Below, piece by piece: positions 1-12,784 of a stretch of 64,000 nt of DNA; position 1 is the stretch's first letter; each line of letters starts with the position of its first letter. The notes beneath the pieces were generated by a model that was not told the DNA's origin, searched no databases, and was given only the letters and a program-made list of their open reading frames with translations. The stretch spans positions 11,977,501 through 12,041,500 of the forward strand of contig OY727093.1 in NCBI GenBank assembly GCA_963402885.1. The letters run 5' to 3'. The translations under genes and the position numbers were made by a program. The DNA comes from Antedon bifida (taxonomy: Eukaryota > Echinodermata > Crinoidea > Comatulida > Antedonidae).

Positions 1-3000
1 CCGGCACCGTCAAGTGGAAAGAACGAAGGGTGTTTATGTTTGAACAAATTATCATCTTTAGTGAACCATTGGAAAAGAAGAAAGGGTTTAGTAATCCAGG
101 ATACATTTTCAAAAACAGTGCCAAGGTTTGAATATACTTCTTTAACAGTTAAATTGTGTAGTTTATTTTATTGGAATATTTCATTGTGAGATTTATACTG
201 TAAACTGGATCATGAAAGTGACTTCTGCTGACTTATCATTGTCACATGTTTCCCAATGTTATGCCTACTCAACAAATCTTGCTGCCTACGACTGGCTTCT
301 GTTGTTAAGGAGAACTAGCTATAGAAAGTATAAAAAAACAGTTTTCTCAAACTACAGTAAATAGACACCAAGCTATTATTCACTGTTTATTTTCACTTCA
401 TTTCAGTATTCATATTCTTCATAATCATAATATTGATATAAACGTTATGCCATTTCAAAGTACTGGTACATGTGAATTTTGAAGATATTTAAATAATAAT
501 GGTGATGATAAATGCTATTAGTCATGTTGATTGTTTTATTCGAATGAATCAGCAACTTTTTTGCCTTTGTAGATAAACACAATGTCATTATCAGATCAAG
601 AAGATGATCCTGTGAAATTTGGTTTACGAGTAAGAACACAGGGAGGAACAGAAACATTTTCAATTCAAGCCAGTTCTCCTGAAATGAAACAAGCATGGAT
701 TCAGAATGTACGCCAAGTCCTCGATCAACAGTCAAATTTTCTTAGAGGTAAAGTGTCTGAACCCATCTTGTCTATTTTCTCATTGACATCACAGACTAGT
801 ACTCTGGTATGATCCTCACCCTCACAGCTTACACAAAAACAAACACTACCTTGATGAATTGATACTGTGACTACATCAAGTTTGCTACAATATTAGCTTG
901 TGTTACTTTTATAGTAAGTACTAAGTTTGAAATCCAATCCAATATCATTGGAATACATGAATTTTGTTTTTCTTTAATAATCTAATAACCGATCTAGTAA
1001 CTCACTATTTAAAACTACAGTGAGTCGATACATAAAATGAAAAATTCATGTTCTCAATCCATCCTATAGCATATTGTGCATTGTTGTTTACCATATAGTA
1101 CACAAATGCACTGAATATAATATTGGAATTTGTTTTGTATCTTACAGCCATTCAATCACCAATAGAATATCAGAAAGAATTAGAATCAAGTAGTCCATCA
1201 AATAAATTTGGGTAAGTTGATGTTGAGTATATGGTAGAGTTTGCATAATATTGTTCATGACCACTCTAATTTCCTGTACCTAAAATTGTACAATTGACAA
1301 CTCAAATGAGAAGTCTTCATTATTACCCTTTATTATACAATACCACAAAACCAATGAACTTCAAGCTTTTTCTACAATTCCTAAAATCTAAATGGGCTAC
1401 CACAACTTATATGATCCACAGAAACACTGGCAACATTTAAATCACGGCTCAAAACACATCTGATCAACTCAATTTAACCTTCTTTTTCCCGTTTCCAGTT
1501 TCTTTGACTTAGGAGAGTACCACAAGGGAATATTGCGGAAGTGTATTTATTCTGTGTATACACTATTCCATTTACACACATCTGATTATTATTTGATTAT
1601 TTTTCTAGTTACTCTTCACCAACAAAGTCTTGTAAGGATGTAAAAAAAGGAAATTTTTTTAAACTACGTAAATCGCACAGTAGTCAAGGAGCCAAGGAAA
1701 ATGAAGAAGTGTCAGATGACATAAACACAACTCAACATTCTAGTTTGAAACGTGAACGACGCAAACATACTACCGCCCCCGCTGCAATATCAGTTTTTGA
1801 ATTAAAGGATAAAGAACACTTAGAAGTGCCGAAAAAGGACTGTCCTAGATCGCCAGATGTTGGTACATTTGATCAGTCACCTTCTATACGCAAGAAATTC
1901 TTTGATGGCTTTATGTTTTGGTCAAAATCAAAAGAGAACTCACCAGTAGGATCAAAAGAAAGTTTAAAATCCAGAGGATCTGGTGATTCTCAATATAAAG
2001 AGGTTTTATCATCGAAAGAGAGTCTGGGAAAGGGGAGCAGTAAGTCGCCATCCCCTATCTCAAGTCACTCTGATATTGGTGCTCAACAAGAGATTCCAGT
2101 CAATAATAATAAGCCATCTAGGATTCCGGTACCGAAAGGTCATGTATCACGAAGCGACAGTCCAACAAAAACTGCTAAGACACAGCGAGGCTCCGGGCCA
2201 ATGTTAGTTGAATCTAGTAATCATAGTTTAAATGGATCGCCCGTTGAACATCGGAGTCGGTCCAATTCAAAAGAAAGTGGAATTCCTATTTCATGCAAAT
2301 CTTCACCACGTAGTGATGTAGTATCCTTGAGACTGAAGGAGGTGCAAATCCAGGAGGCAGATAATCAAATTAAACAAAACCGTTCCAGCTATACATCGGC
2401 AACCAGTTCAGAAGGAGGGGTCTTTGATAATGTGAGTATAAGAAACTGTTACACTGTGAAAATATAATGTCTTTAGTTTACAGTTAAAACTGAGAAATAA
2501 AAATTGAAATTATCATTACTTAATTAACAGTGAACAGTAGTAATTTTAGAATTCATAATGTTCAACTTTTTAGTAAATTAAGTATTTTGATTCCTCAGTA
2601 ATGCACACCTAAAATGTTTTTTCAAATAAACCTTTTTTATTAAAAAAGATTTTTTCCTCCTTTCATTTTTCCTATCTCTATTTCACCCTACATTAATTAA
2701 AATGTTAAGCTTGATAGCAAAAACTTATTGTACTGGCAGAGGTAAATCTTTCGTTCAATTAAAATTGTGTTATATCCAAGTACCAAGGGAGGTACAATAT
2801 GTTATTGTTTTATTAATACATTTAAATATATTTAACAGATTGATAATTCACCATGTCTGGCATCCGTTATCACCACATATAATGCTGTCAAAGAAGATGA
2901 AATAAGTATTGCCAAAGGAGAAACAGTACAGATACTTGCTGCTAACCAGCATGACATGTTCTTAGTGCACCGGGCAGCCAACGAAGTGTCACCAGCTGCA

Positions 3001-6000
3001 GAAGGCTGGATACCGGCACATGTACTTGGAACGACACGTGAACAACTTCAGGCCGAAAGCTGTAATAAGTAAGAACAATTGCAATGCCTTGCTTTCAACA
3101 TTTCAACTCATCTCTGATGAACTATACTTAATTCTTTTATACTGCCGATATGGGATTAAGCATTGGTGATGGATAGTAGTGCATTTACACAGGTTTTTGA
3201 GGCTTTAACATGTTCACTGCCAAACATTTTTCTCCTGCATCCATTTTTTAAAAAGAATTAAGGGTGATCCTATGATTAAAATTATCAATAGTGCTTTATT
3301 AGCTGTATTGATGAACAATACATGTTATGGGCACATACTTAGCACACCTCTAACTTGTGTTCTTAATCCTGTGGAAACATTTTCTTAGATTCTTTTAAAA
3401 CTAAGCATGTTTAATGTGGTATCCTCTACATGACCGTTTCCTTAAAATTCCTGGTGTCATGGCTGAGGTCCCTTGGCAGTTCGTGTGTTAATCTTACTCA
3501 GTGCATCTTCAACCATCTAACCAGCTTTGACACTGTAAACATGGGAAGTTGACCTAACATTTTAAATGGCACATTACAGGCACAATTGTTTTTAAAATTG
3601 CTGGATTAGTTTTAGAGGTTGGCTAAAATATTGTCTAATAAAAACTAAATCTAATATTGTTATAATTGGTTGAAAGAAAAACTAAATTTTACTAACTTTA
3701 TTATATTGTAGTTTTATAATGCTAACCTGTAATCACTTAATAATCATAATTCAATTTTCAAAATAGTCATAATTTTTATCAACACCATTAAAATAATTTT
3801 TTTCAAACCAAGATTCAGAAATCGTGAATTAATTTTACATTGTTATTCCTAGTTTATCATAGCTTAATCAACACTCAATATGCCCTCAATGCATTTTGTT
3901 TATTTTAGTAAAACATTTTAAATTAAGTTTTGTAAATAAAAAGGTATTGAATTTTAATTAAATACAAATTAAAAGAGTGTCATTCAGCATCATTTGTTAT
4001 CAATTCTTAATGCTAACATTTGTATAATTTATCATCATTAGTCTTTCAACAGTATTAAATCATACGGTCATTGACATGGTCAAAGTTCAACAAGTTAGTG
4101 TGGTTACTTAACACAATCTGAAATATACTATGTATGTTTCTCTTTACATTTTATTCATAACTTGTTTTGCACATATTCGTAAGTTGGACCTTTTGCTTAT
4201 ATTAAATTTCACAAAGCTACTCATTACATAAAATATGTTTAAATATTTTATTAAATTAATTGTTTACATTTAATATCTATGCAGATTAAAAAATAAGTAT
4301 TCTTTCTCTCGTTTTCTTACAGCATTTGTATCTTCAATATTCTGTTTTATAGTACTTGCCAAAATGATTAGACATACAGTAGCCATAGTAATTAGTTCAA
4401 CACAAAACTAGTGCCAGATTTCTGTATTCAAATTAACAACACTGTGTTCAAATTAACAAATACACTGCATTCAAATTAACAATAACACTGTGTTCAAATA
4501 ACAACACTGCATTCAAATTAACAACACTGCGTTCAAATTAACAACACTGTATTTCAAGTTGAATCTGGTTGTTTTTGGAATATTATCTGGTTAATTGTTT
4601 GCTCATTAACTAAAATTGTCCTATGTTACTTAGGGACTGTACTTAAAACTAGTTTTATTAGCAATATTTATGTTGCTTTTAATTTATCAATATAAAGGGT
4701 ACTATTACATCAATATGCCATATTGGTAGTAGAAATGGCGTTGGTAGATTGTACATAGTTACACATGTACACACAACACACAATTTGCCAAGTACAAATT
4801 AAACCTTACACAATTTTGGTTTTATTATTACTTTAAATTTTGTTTTTCTTGAAATAAAATGTTCAATTATTGAACAGTTTATCATAGTACAAATCAAACT
4901 TCACAGTGTGTATTTTATAAGTCTTTTTTATAAGCTATGTTAGAACTATATTATTTGTTTCATATATACATGTAAATAGTTTTTACTCTCTGAGGTTTTG
5001 TGTTAAAATTGTATATACTACTTATCGTGAGAGTAGAGATGTTTTTATTGTAGTTTGTATTCAACTTGGTCAAAATTTGTGCAATGAGCATTATATCTTG
5101 ATAATTATGTCAAATATACCATGTTTAAATTATTTATTAAACTTAAATAATTGTTTTAATCGATGTACAAATAAACGATCAAAAGATTAGTGAATTCAAA
5201 CTAAAATGTTCATACATACCTCATTAACATATACAACATTGTTATAATTTTAGTTAAATTATTAAAATTGTATTTATTTTATAAAAAAAAAATGTTCATA
5301 GATGTATAAAAAATAGGTAAGTAAGATCTTTTAATTTATTGAATTCTCTGTACTGTATCTCCACATGGGGCAAATATTTGTCCAGTATCTGTAATACAGT
5401 GGTTAGGTCATGGATGTAACAATGTTTACTTCCATGGTTAGATTAGGCTTATGTCCTACAATACAACCATCACATTTGATGCATATGCAAAACTGTATTA
5501 CAGAATTCGTATATGACACTGGACAAACTAGATACAGTACCTAGGATCCGCTATTTATTGACACTTGGTTAAACTTTCTGAAGTTGGTGTGAACATTCTT
5601 TACAAAGTTTATATATACGACGTGGATATATATTTCTATCCTGATGTGTACTGTAAAATTGACTAGTGTGTTAATGTAGATAAAATGTTTTTTTATTTAC
5701 TAATTGTTTATGTTTACAATTTAAAACTAGATAATATATATTACATTGGATATGTTGGCCTATGTAAAGTATACTTAATTACAACCTCAGATTAAATTTA
5801 GAAAAAAATGTCTACTAAAACATAAAAATGATTTTTTAACAGTTTCTGGTAGATTCATTTTTATTATAGAATTATTTTTCTTAATAAGAAATATTACATT
5901 TTTGGAAAAGTGGACAATAAAATGTTTCACAATAAACTGTGGTGAAAATATTGATATTTAAAAAAGATATATCAGAGATTATCTTTTAGGATACTGTTTT

Positions 6001-9000
6001 TAAAATTAGATTTAATGAATTTTAAGGAACACTCCAATTTTCCTTTTTGGCTAAAGTACTATTTCTAATAAAAATACTTCACTGTATTCTTTCAGTCTTG
6101 ACTAGAATGATCCAGTACCTATATTAGTAAGTTATGGTATTTCTAGAAATACAAATTCAATTCTAGCTTCCAGGAGATCACATGACCAAACAATAAGAGA
6201 CGTTTATTTAGCATGTGGAAGCATCACGAGGAAGCATCACGGAACCACACTGGAATTAATGATTTGTTAGGTGGTTATTCAACTGTGGAAAATAAGTTGT
6301 TTATCCATACTTAAATAAATAAAATGGTTTTTACCAGAAATTGTTTGTGTGGCTTTAACTAGAAACAATCTGAACCACTATGTTCAAGAGTAAATAGAGT
6401 AAAGGTCATTACAATCAAATTAACTTTTAGCAATTTAAACTGAATTAAATATTTCCCTCTTCTAATAATATTTAAGAGACTATTCACCAAAACATTGAAC
6501 TTTAAATAGTCATTGTTTAAAACTAGACTAAAGAAAATAATACATACATTTTTAACAGAAGTGAGAGATGTTTAAAAACAGATAATTTTCAAAAAGGTTT
6601 GATACTTTAAAATATAATGAGGTTGTAGTTACGGTAACTAGCTAATGGTTACGTGTCCTGTAACCTTTGACATAATATTTGATGAATATGTATATTGTAG
6701 TTTACACATTTCACGTCAAAGAAATGGTTTAAAGTTATCATATATTGTAGATTGTATATAAATAATCTGATACAGGTACTATTATTATTAATATACAGTG
6801 CATATGATGAGCACCAAAACTGTAGGTAAATGTGTATTTATGCAAATAAAGTGAACAGACTATCAACCTATATGTTGTAGCACTATCCGTTCTGTTTAAA
6901 ATCAAGTTGCAGAATATGTAATATAGGCCTACATAGATAAACTGCCAAAGCAAATGAGAAATATTGCCAATATAAAAAAGAAAAACTAATTTCTGGATTC
7001 TAGAATTCACTATTACTATAACAGACAATTTAAGTAACATTTCAAAGTTACAATTTTTATTGTGACAAGTTGAAGAAAGATGTATTCACCAGATGATGAT
7101 GATGGTTCCAATTTCAAGACTTTGACATTTCTGTCAGCCATTCTTCAAGATGTTCCAACTGAAACATTGTTTGTGAAAATTAATTTACAGATTTCACTAA
7201 TTCTGAAGAAAGTTTGTAATATGTGTTGTGGTCTTTACTTCATAATAACAATTAATGTACCTTATTATAAATTGCTTAAAATGGTCTTTACAAAGAGATC
7301 TGTAACGTAGTAACAGTTATAGCATAGATTAGAACAATTTTAATAATAATAGTAAGCTTATGTTTAACTTCTATGATTTTTTTTTACATTTTTACATCGT
7401 AAAAGGTAACTGTATATAAATGAATATTCTGAATTAGTTTTCAAATTATGTAAAATGTTATTATGAAAAAAAATTATTAAAAAAAACCCAAAATTGCATT
7501 ATTTGTGTTTCAATGGATTTGAATTTCAAATATTGGTGCATTTTAATTAAATTTGATATGTATTATTTTGCTAAATACATTACCTGTTCAGAATTTTCAT
7601 TTCTTTAATGATAAATGTTAGTACATAATAATTCAAGTCATGTTAGATTGCATGTATTAGTATAAAATATTTGAAGTACATTTCATGTATTTTTTAATGT
7701 AAATATTACTCATATTAATCTACAAGATTGTCATTTGTGCTTATTTAAAAAGAAATACTTTGCATGTTGTGACAATAATTTCTGTTAAATATTAACTTCA
7801 AATTGAGATGTGTAATGACTTTTATATTTGTAATTCTTCCAATATTGTTCTTTGTTTTTGGGTTTTCACCAATGTTGCATGCATAAGACTTCTATTACAG
7901 AATGAGGTTACCACCAACTTCTGAATCATAATTTGTCATTATCTTAAATCATAATTGTTTACACATTCATATCAGCATCATTTCTTCCTTTCCATATCAC
8001 TTTATAATCACAACAGCAACAATATATGTACTTTTGTATTAACAATATAAAATTATCATCATTGATTCATTTGAACTTCACCCCCTCTCTTCCTTTATTG
8101 TTATGTGGTGTATTGCTAGATTACTAATAAAGACATTTTTGTGTGAGTCTGTTATACTAATATGTAAGAACATCAACAACATTTCCAACCTGTGAATTTT
8201 CAATAAATATTGAATTATTATTCTTATTTTAATACCAGATATTCATTAGTAAATGCTAGTAATATTTCTTTTATTTTTGTTAGGTCATGGCATGGTTCAT
8301 CTGATTTCTTTGATTCTCTAACATTATTAGAAGAGATTGAAGTTGTAACACCAACCAGCAGGAAAGTATCTGAAAGTAGTCGCGATTCAAATAAAGTTTC
8401 ATTACAGGTAAGAACATTGGATTAAAGTGGTTATAATTTTGTTGACATTGTAATAAACCATTCAATCTTATATTGATTGATACAATTGAGACTAAAGTTG
8501 ATGATGATAATGAAGAAATCAGATTTTTAAGTATCAAAAAAAATTATCTCCTTTTTTTCAGTTGCTGAATCCTAACTTTCTTTATGAAGGTAAGTCATAA
8601 AGTTGTTATTTTGCTGTTATAATAGAAAATCCCCTTTTACAGTGTCACCTTCAGTACCAAACAAGTGCCCTCTTAATAATGTAAAGTTTCACCTCAATTT
8701 TAAATCCGAAATCTTCAATGGATGTTCTCTGAATAGAGAGGCGTCCCAATCTGAGTTTCTATTATATGATATCATTTTTTCTATTCGAATGACTTTCTGT
8801 TGAGCACAAATTTACAATTCGCATACAAAAAGTACTCAACGAATCTTTATGTTAACAACGAAAGTTCCCAATCGAATACGACAATTGGCAATTATCCACA
8901 GTATGTGCCAAATGCCCAGCATTTCACTTTCACCGTATTGCATATTAAATTTACTCCAGATGTTGTGTTTTGTGTTTGGATTACCATTCATTATAATAAC

Positions 9001-12000
9001 TATGGGATATAGTTAATTCATGTTATGATTTCTCTTTTGTTAGCTGCCCCAGAATTTGTTATTCCACCATTTAACCAATGTGCGGTAGAAGGGTCAGTTG
9101 CATCTTTCACTTGTCAAGTAACTGGTCGACCTGCACCTACACTCACCTGGAAAGGTCCTGACAACTCAGTACTTCATCAGAACTTCAGAACACGAATGTT
9201 TGAACTTCATGATGGGCTAGCTGGACTAGAAATTATTGGATGTACATTTGAAGATCGTGGCAAATATACATGTTTTGCTAATAATGATGTGGGATCAAAA
9301 TCGTTAAGTGCAATTTTATCAGTTAAAGGTAAGTTTGTGTGATTAGATTAATACCGCATTATTAAATGAAATACAGTATTAAAAGCATTTTAAATACAAC
9401 AATATCTTGAGAAAAGTTTACAATTTTATAAGTGTTGATTGCTAAATTTTGTATTTTGGTTTTAAACAGGTAAACCAGGTTCACCAAGTATACCAACAAT
9501 CCATGATAAAACACCAACATCCGTAGAAGTAAGGTGGCAACCACCAGAACATACTGGTAACTGTTCAATCACAGCATATACAGTGGAATGTGCACAAAAA
9601 GGTAGTCTTATTATATTTACATTAATTTGTATAAGAGCACAATAACAATGAGACTGATTTAGATTTTAATATCATGTTCTGAATAAAAGTGGTCATTGAG
9701 AATAAGTTAATACTAAAATGTTATTCTCTTCAGGATTAAATACAGTAAAATGGGAAGTTGTAGCTGTGTATGTGGTAGACCTTTTATATCATGTGGAAGG
9801 ATTGACTCCAAGTGGAATGTATGTATTCCGTATCAGTGCCAATAACGAGGTTGGCATAAGTTTACCAAGTGAGCCTTCAGAAACAGTTGTTCTTCCTGAG
9901 ATGATTGGACCAGTGTCCAATACAACTGGACTTGTGACCCTCTGGAGGACAGACTTTGAAGAGAACTTTATACTTCTTGGAGAACTCGGAAGGTAAGCAG
10001 ATTATGTTTAAAATTAATGGTGTAAGTTAATTTTATCATCTCTCCAATCAAGTTGTATATAATTCTTGTAAAAAATTCAGTAGAAAAATCTGGGTTTTTT
10101 TCGTTTTCAGAGGGCGCTTTTCTGTAGTGAGGATGTGCAGTGACCGTGTCAATCAAAGAGATGTAGCGGCAAAGTTTATTACCAAGAAGCTAATGTGTAA
10201 AGATCAGGTTGAGAGTGAGATGGCTATTCTAAGAAGTATTCTTCACCCCTCCATTGTACCATTTATTAGTTGTTTTGAATCAACTCAGATGTTGATACTT
10301 ATACTTGATCTGTAAGTACTTTCAAGATTCTAGTAAAGACTTTAACTAAAAATATTTAATTAGACCAGGCCTGTTAAACATTACATATTACACATGACGC
10401 CTGTCGTTGCATTTGCTCTTTTCATACCTTGCATCTATGTTTGTCTTCCAGGGTACCAAACGGTCGTCTATTTGATTTTATTGTAAAGTTACCTGTATAC
10501 AGTGAGCGACAAGCTGTCAGCTATCTTCAGCAGGTATTAGAAGCATTGCTGTACTTGCATACTTGTCGGATAGCTCACCTAGATATCAAGGTAAGTATTT
10601 ATTACGTAAAACTTTGGAAAGAAGCCAGTTATTATATTTTGATAGAAACCTTACTGTCAGTAGAAAAACTTCCTCAGTAGTCAGTCCTACTGTACATTTA
10701 TATATATATATATAGGTAACTTTATTTCCAAAAAATGTAACAAAACCTACATTTATAGTATACAAATATATTTTGTAGAGGTGCACCCAAAATACTACTA
10801 CAGTATTCACTGAGTGATTCAGCAGCCTCTTCTCAATCTCAAAATGTCAACATTCTGAAATAGCCAATGAACTACAATACTGTACTACTTTCTAACCTGT
10901 ACAATCATACATTAGTTTTTTTGGAGAAAATTATAATTTAATATATCTCTTTCAGCCTGAAAACATTCTAGTAGACCTTAGCAGTATGAGCCCAGTATTG
11001 AAGCTGATTGACTTTGGTGATTCCATCCATATTGATCACAAGAATTACATTCATACATTACAAGGAAGTCCAGAGTTTGCTGCACCTGAACTAATTAACA
11101 AGTTTTATGTTGATGTCAATACAGATATGTGGTTAGTACTGTATACCTTTCTCTAATGTTTAAGACCTTCCACACTCAGTGTTTCTTTCTGAGCAGGTGC
11201 CGTTAAAAGCATGTGCTGATTTATCTACCAAAGCATACTATCTAAATTTGTCAGGTGTCGAGGGCCTATAAATTGTAAAAAAAATGAAGTGCTTAACTAA
11301 CAACATCATTTCTTTTGCATTGCAATGTCTGAAATTTAGCCCTTGAATCCACCATGTGTCTACCATATCATTGGTTCAGAGGGTTGATTCTCTTCCTTTT
11401 TATGGTCTTCTGCTCTCTAAAAAGTCTGCAAGATTGTGAGAAACCTTTATTGTAAATATATACAATACAGCCTAACAATTTCACTTATTGTCTCAAAAAG
11501 CTGCCATGGTTTTCAGAATTTCTTAAGAACAGAATTTGGTTTTTAAGGTGTTTTCAAGTTTATTTTTATTTAATTTTAGAGAAATTTTCAATAATACTCC
11601 ACCTTATTAATATTAGATTGTAGATGACTAATACAGTTTTTTAATTTGATCCTTTTTAGGAGTTTTGGTGTGCTGACATATGTTATGTAAGTTCATGAAT
11701 TTGTTTTATTATTTAATGTGGTAAATATTATGTACACTTTACATAGTAAGTATTTTTTCTTTGATTATTATTTTGCTTACAATAATTCTGTTTTATTAGG
11801 TTGAGTGGTGTATCTCCATTTCTTGATGATAGTGTTGAAGAAACCTGCCTCAACGTAACAAAAGTCGACTATTGTTTTCCTGACGAATATTTTACCAATG
11901 TCAGTGGCATAGCAAAAGAGTTCATCTCATCGTTACTTCTTCTGGAAATAAAGTATTTTATTCATTCTTTTTCTATTCTTTTTTTTAAAACATACAGTAA

Positions 12001-12635
12001 AACTTCTTGTTTTAAGCACCCCCAATTCAAAGGGACACTTTCTTGTGAAACAAAGGTGAAATATATGTTTTGGCACTACGGCGGACCCCTCTTTATGTTC
12101 TACTGCATTATCATATTATAAAAAATATGATGCACAATTATAAAGTTGTTTCTTTAAAGTAAAGTATTTCTTTTATTTAGTGAAAGAAATTCTGCAAAAG
12201 AGAGCATGGAACATCCATGGATAAAGACAGTAAGCAAGAACATGGCAATGCAACCCACTTCAAATCAACTGGACACAACAAGATTAGCAGACTTCATCGC
12301 TAGAAGAAAAACTCAGGTAATACTTGCGTGTACTATTGTATTCATTATATTTTATGTAATGTGTATTTGCATGCAGTGGCAGATCTAGTATTTTGAAATA
12401 GGGCCTAAAAGTGCTAAAATAGTGTGTTAAATCTTTTGCATTGTATTTTTTTAATGTATTTATGGTGGGTGGTGGGGTGGGGTTGGTCATGCTGGGTAAA
12501 TCCAAATCCAAGTGGTGATATTTCAAAATCTGCAATTTTATTTTACATTTTATACATGCATTTTCACAGAATGATATACATCCTGTGGTACCAGTCTCAT
12601 CACACTATCTGATAGGTAAAACTTCAACAGTCTGA
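1..12635 (+). CDS. Trio/Kalirin-type RhoGEF kinase, C-terminal part (5' end outside window)
   Basis: Spliced reading of 17 exons: 1-125, 573-747, 1148-1211, 1609-2431, 2839-3068, 8284-8407, 8562-8589, 9044-9328, 9470-9601, 9734-9992, 10111-10311, 10452-10590, 10956-11131, 11660-11686, 11800-11952, 12181-12316, 12570-12635. Frames join without a stop to give 1046 visible residues. Domain order: end of the second RhoGEF PH domain (RRVFMFEQIIIFSEPL), a Ser-rich linker of about 300 residues, SH3 (396-465), linker ending LLNPNFLYE, Ig (523-617, WKGP and Y-x-C), FN3 (618-730), kinase (about 740-1000). The kinase has the Gly loop, VAAK (K769), HLDIKPEN in place of HRD, DFG (880-882) and APE (904-906), then LDTTRLADFIARRK, a Trio/Kalirin signature. 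Family role: Rac/RhoA exchange factor in axon guidance and cytoskeletal control. Trio versus Kalirin cannot be decided; invertebrates usually have one copy. Confidence 0.9.
1391..1477 (+). pseudogene. Non-LTR retrotransposon ORF2 C-terminal fossil
   Basis: Inside a Trio intron, the frame from 1391 reads NGLPQLI, a stop, then STETLATFKSRLKTHLINSI and a stop at 1475. This resembles the C-terminal end of CR1/L2-like ORF2 proteins, which often finish with an F-K-S-x-L-K-T-x-L stretch. Only the tail is present and it carries an internal stop, so it is a dead fragment. Confidence 0.5.
4425..4552. repeat. Tandem repeat, about 20-bp unit
   Basis: About six imperfect copies of a unit close to ATTCAAATTAACAACACTGC lie in the 5.2-kb Trio intron (3069-8283). 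The units differ by small indels and single substitutions. Confidence 0.85.
5350..5540. repeat. Inverted-repeat element in large Trio intron
   Basis: The left arm (5350-5400) contains GTACTGTATCT, TTTGTCCAGT and CTGTAATACAGT in that order. The right arm (5492-5540) contains their reverse complements in reverse order. The arms are about 50 bp around a 90-bp centre, and intervening bases have diverged. This looks like an old MITE or foldback element. The rest of intron 3069-8283 is AT-rich, and I see no exon in it. Confidence 0.65.
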
Positions 12636-12664
12636 AGACATTGAATCTGATTGGATCACCAGTC

Positions 12665-12784
12665 TAACACTATGGAAGTAACACTATGAAAGTAACACTA
12701 TGAAGTAACACTATGGAAGTAACACTATAGAAGTAACCATTATGAAAGTAACACTATGAAAGTAACACTATGGAAGTAACATTA
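12665..12784. repeat. Tandem repeat, about 15-bp unit, in presumed Trio 3' UTR
   Basis: About eight copies of a unit close to AACACTATGGAAGT begin 30 bp after the Trio stop codon. Copies vary by G/A substitutions and one-base length changes. Confidence 0.85.

Noticed and set aside
10452-10590. Kinase HLD instead of HRD as a sign of a pseudokinase
   Set aside because: Trio/Kalirin kinases carry HLD as a family feature, and the catalytic Asp, DFG and Lys are all present.
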